A stretch of DNA of 64,000 nt from Solibacillus sp. FSL W7-1436. GTDB lineage: Bacteria > Bacillota > Bacilli > Bacillales_A > Planococcaceae. Each line of letters begins with the position of its first letter. The first letter of the stretch is position 1. Of this stretch, positions 61,859 through 64,000 are shown in pieces. The DNA lies in NCBI RefSeq assembly GCF_038007305.1, contig NZ_JBBOWV010000001.1, positions 2,656,501 through 2,720,500 on the forward strand, given 5' to 3'. The translations under genes and the position numbers were made by a program. The notes beneath the pieces were generated by a model that was given only the letters and a program-made list of their open reading frames with translations, had not been told where the DNA came from and made no database searches.

Positions 61859-62512
61859 ATGGAACTAAAAATTGGAACGCAACTAACGCTGGAGCCAACC
61901 TATACGGAAAAAATCGAAAAATTTAAATGTCGTGTTGTCGATCGACAGGACAATATGATTTTTATCGATTATCCAATTAATACGGCAACTAAAAAAATCG
62001 CTTTTTTAATAGATGGTGCACAATTCCGTGCAACCTTCATTAATGAAAAAAAAGAAAGCTACTGCTTTAATACAGAGGTTTTAGGACGTAAAGGCGGCAA
62101 TGTTCAGACGATACTGCTTGCGTGTCCAGCTGCTGAAGAATTTATTAAAATTCAGCGCCGCGAATATGTTCGTGTAGAAACCCCTGTAGATATTGCTGTT
62201 GAACATGACGGACAGAAATTTCAGTTTGCGGCTGAAGACATTAGTGCCGGGGGAACATTGATTCATATTAAGTCACCGGTTAATTTTACTGAAGGCGATA
62301 CAGTTAAGGCTTTTGTCGTCCTGCCGTTTGTAAACGGTGAAATTCGCTACGTCGAAACAGTTGCAAGAGTCGTAAACATGTTCGAACGTAATGAAATGAA
62401 GATGGCATCACTGAATTTCACGGATACGGATGATTATGATAAGCAGCAAATTGTCCGATTCTGCTTCGAACGACAAGTAATGATCCGCAAAAAAGAAATG
62501 AATGAATTATAA
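61859..62512 (+). CDS. ypfA: PilZ-domain c-di-GMP receptor, YpfA/DgrA type
   Basis: A 217-residue YcgR-like protein: N-terminal YcgR_2 barrel (about 1-90) and PilZ domain (about 98-210). The c-di-GMP motif is complete: QRREYVRVETP and D-I-S-A-G-G. In B. subtilis DgrA inhibits the flagellar motor when c-di-GMP is bound. Position before cmk is conserved. Confidence 0.93.
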   Translation: MELKIGTQLTLEPTYTEKIEKFKCRVVDRQDNMIFIDYPINTATKKIAFLIDGAQFRATFINEKKESYCFNTEVLGRKGGNVQTILLACPAAEEFIKIQRREYVRVETPVDIAVEHDGQKFQFAAEDISAGGTLIHIKSPVNFTEGDTVKAFVVLPFVNGEIRYVETVARVVNMFERNEMKMASLNFTDTDDYDKQQIVRFCFERQVMIRKKEMNEL

Positions 62513-62544
62513 GCGCTTAAATAAAAAACGGATAATTTGTAAAA

Positions 62545-62645
62545 TTGATTGGAATGCAGGGCGACTCCAGCGGGAAAAGCGTGACGCCTGAGACTACAGG
62601 CTCAGGCCACGCCCGCGGAAAGCGTCCCGGAATGGAAATCGATTT
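62545..62645. repeat. GC-rich dispersed repeat of Bacillaceae type
   Basis: About 100 bp, far richer in GC than its surroundings, with the recognisable blocks GCGACTCCAGCGGGAAAAGC and CCCGCGGAAAGCGTCCCGGAA. An internal hairpin pairs GCGTG and GCCTGAG with CTCAGGC and CACGC. Near-identical elements recur in Bacillaceae intergenic regions. The ends TTGATTGGAATG and GGAATGGAAATCGA are imperfect inverses. It fills the centre of the 62513-62832 gap. Confidence 0.8.
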
Positions 62646-62656
62646 TCACGCACAGC

Positions 62657-62696
62657 AAAAAAATGCCATTTTTTCTCCGGGAAAAATGGCATTTTT
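62657..62696 (+). terminator. hairpin terminator upstream of cmk
   Basis: AAAAATGCCATTTTT pairs with AAAAATGGCATTTTT around CTCCGGG-rich loop; usable on both strands. It probably ends the ypfA transcript. Confidence 0.85.
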
Positions 62697-62832
62697 GCAT
62701 GAAGTAGCAGCCTGTTTTAAATAAGTGAAACGAATGTGATGAAAGGGCAGCTTTAAAAAAAAATATGGCGTAAAGAAGGTAAAATTTTTTTCGGTTATGA
62801 TACAATAGCAAACGGAAAGTAGGGTGTTAATT

Positions 62833-63507
62833 ATGATGAAAAAAATTCAAATTGCAATTGATGGTCCTGCAGGTGCAGGGAAAAGTACCATTGCAAAAAT
62901 TGTAGCCGAAGCACTTCGATTTACATATATCGACACAGGTGCAATGTATCGGGCAGTGACGTATAAAGCGATGAAAGAAAACATACAATTACATGACGCA
63001 GAAGCGATTGAGAAAATGCTTCAGGAAACGGCGATTACATTAAAACCGTCGGAGCAGGGACAACTCGTTTTTGTAGATGGACAAGATGTGTCACAGGCGA
63101 TTCGTTCAAATGAAGTTACGGCAAATGTTTCAGAAGTTGCGGCACATGCCAATATTCGTGAAATCCTCGTGGCGATGCAGCAAAAGCTGGCTGCGGAAGG
63201 CGGAGTTGTCATGGACGGGCGTGATATTGCAACACATGTATTAAAAGATGCAGAGCTTAAAATCTATATGTCTGCAACAGTAGAAGAACGTGCACATCGA
63301 CGCTTCCTGGATAATGAACGCCGCGGCATTCCTTCAACAATCGAAACATTACAGAAGGAAATTGCGTTGCGGGACAAGCTTGATAGTGAACGTGAAGCTT
63401 CACCGCTCATCCAAGCAGAAGATGCTTTATTTTTGGATACGACGCATTTATCAATTGATGAAGCAGCGCAGGAAATTTTGAAATTAGCGCAGCAGAAAAT
63501 GCAGTGA
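62833..63507 (+). CDS. cmk: cytidylate kinase
   Basis: A 224-residue kinase phosphorylating CMP and dCMP. P-loop DGPAGAGKST at about 9-18, DTGAMYRAVTY, and MDGRDIATHVL for substrate binding. Tandem ATGs at 62833 and 62836; the first is 8 nt from the site. The GTG at 62824 is inside that site. Followed by rpsA as in most Bacilli. Confidence 0.96.
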   Translation: MMKKIQIAIDGPAGAGKSTIAKIVAEALRFTYIDTGAMYRAVTYKAMKENIQLHDAEAIEKMLQETAITLKPSEQGQLVFVDGQDVSQAIRSNEVTANVSEVAAHANIREILVAMQQKLAAEGGVVMDGRDIATHVLKDAELKIYMSATVEERAHRRFLDNERRGIPSTIETLQKEIALRDKLDSEREASPLIQAEDALFLDTTHLSIDEAAQEILKLAQQKMQ

Positions 63508-63621
63508 CGCTATTAAAAAATGAAGCTAACGTACGAAATTTCTGAAAATAAAGGGTTATTTTTTGTCTTTGTAGAACTTATCGAATAAAATAAAAGTGGA
63601 ATACGCGAAGGAGGGCTACAT

Positions 63622-64000
63622 ATGTCTGAGGAAATGAATTTAGGGTCAAACCAAAAATTTCAAGAAGGAGATATTGTGAAAGGTGTTGCTGAACAGGTTG
63701 AAGAAAAGTCAGTAACGGTTTCGATCGAGGGGGCACCTTTCGATGGAATTATACCTATTAGCGAACTTTCAAGCTTACACATTGAAAAAGCTTCTGATAT
63801 AGTTTCAGTTGGCGATCAACTAGAGCTTATGATTACGAAAGTTGAAGAAGAGAATTTTGTATTATCAAAACGCAAAGTAGATGCACTGCACGCGTGGGAT
63901 GAATTAAAAGCAAAATTCGAATCTGGTGAAGTATTCGAAGCAGAAGTGAAAGATGTTGTGAAAGGCGGACTTGTCGTCGATTTAGGTGTACGCGGTTTCG
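63622..64000 (+). CDS. rpsA: ribosomal protein S1 homologue (YpfD), truncated by the window
   Basis: ATG at 63622 after GGAGGG opens a frame that runs off the right edge (126 codons seen). The first S1 motif covers about residues 17-83 (EGDIVKGVAEQVEEKSVTVSIEGAPFDGIIPISELS), and a second begins at about 105 (GEVFEAEVKDVVKGGLVVDLGVRGF). RNA-binding protein of the 30S subunit/translation in Firmicutes. Position after cmk is canonical. Only the N-terminal third is present. Confidence 0.93.
   Translation, partial: MSEEMNLGSNQKFQEGDIVKGVAEQVEEKSVTVSIEGAPFDGIIPISELSSLHIEKASDIVSVGDQLELMITKVEEENFVLSKRKVDALHAWDELKAKFESGEVFEAEVKDVVKGGLVVDLGVRGF

Overview
The window is low-GC Firmicute chromosome. Gene order tracks Bacillus subtilis closely (yqkD-yqkE-yqkF-nudF-fur-xerD-deoB; spoIIA-spoVAF-lysA; ribT-ypuF-scpAB-dac-rluB-resABCDE-sigX-rsiX; fer-ypbB-recS-ypbE-ypbG-ypdA-prsW-sleB-ypeB-ypfA-cmk-rpsA). 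Many genes are for sporulation and germination, and there is a bacillithiol-type YpdA. The departures from B. subtilis order (pdp after deoB, a SulP transporter before spoIIA, spoVAF directly after sigF, ansA between ypdA and prsW) suggest a spore-forming Planococcaceae/Caryophanaceae member near Lysinibacillus or Solibacillus. That placement is inference; no database was searched. I saw no rRNA, tRNA, CRISPR, prophage or insertion sequence.

Layout. 0.06-3.9 kb: a minus-strand envelope-stress operon (LiaI-like membrane protein, PspA/LiaH-like protein, LiaF, LiaS, LiaR, small membrane protein) behind a cluster of palindromes. 4-9 kb: yneF, luxS, yqkD-type hydrolase, thiolase, yqkE, vanZ, aldo-keto reductase. 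9-16.9 kb: nudF, a membrane protein in the spoIIM position, fur, yflT, a MerR-CNNM transporter pair, xerD, deoB, pdp. 17-26 kb: SulP transporter, spoIIAA-AB-sigF, spoVAF, lysA, ribT, ypuF, scpA-scpB. 26-36 kb: D-Ala-D-Ala carboxypeptidase, rluB, resABCDE, sigX-rsiX. 36-42.5 kb: FMN riboswitch-ribU, brnQ, yitT, glnR-glnA, a VOC protein. 42.5-50 kb is the accessory-looking part: a Spo0E-like peptide, a three-gene ABC transporter, a short DUF3231 protein, a CarD-like protein divergent from a MarR regulator, a nitroreductase, a cold-shock gene and a small unknown. 50-64 kb: GDPD, excalibur protein, fabI with a FapR operator, fer, ypbB-recS, ypbE, ypbG, ypdA, ansA, prsW, sleB-ypeB, ypfA, a GC-rich dispersed repeat, cmk and the start of rpsA.

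Regulatory sequence is rich and readable: an FMN riboswitch, paired GlnR boxes, a FapR operator, a sigma-H promoter at spoIIA, a sigma-X autoregulatory promoter, a sigma-B-like promoter at yflT, a perfect palindrome at the MarR gene, a terminator-like hairpin inside the cold-shock leader, and a Shine-Dalgarno apparently bridged to its start codon by a hairpin. I found no convincing wholly new multigene system. The best leads are RNA or operator level (hairpin-bridged start, csp leader, lia palindromes, 27.1-kb hairpin), missing spore genes (spoVAA-AE, spmAB, possibly spoIIM), and the uncharacterised ABC operon.
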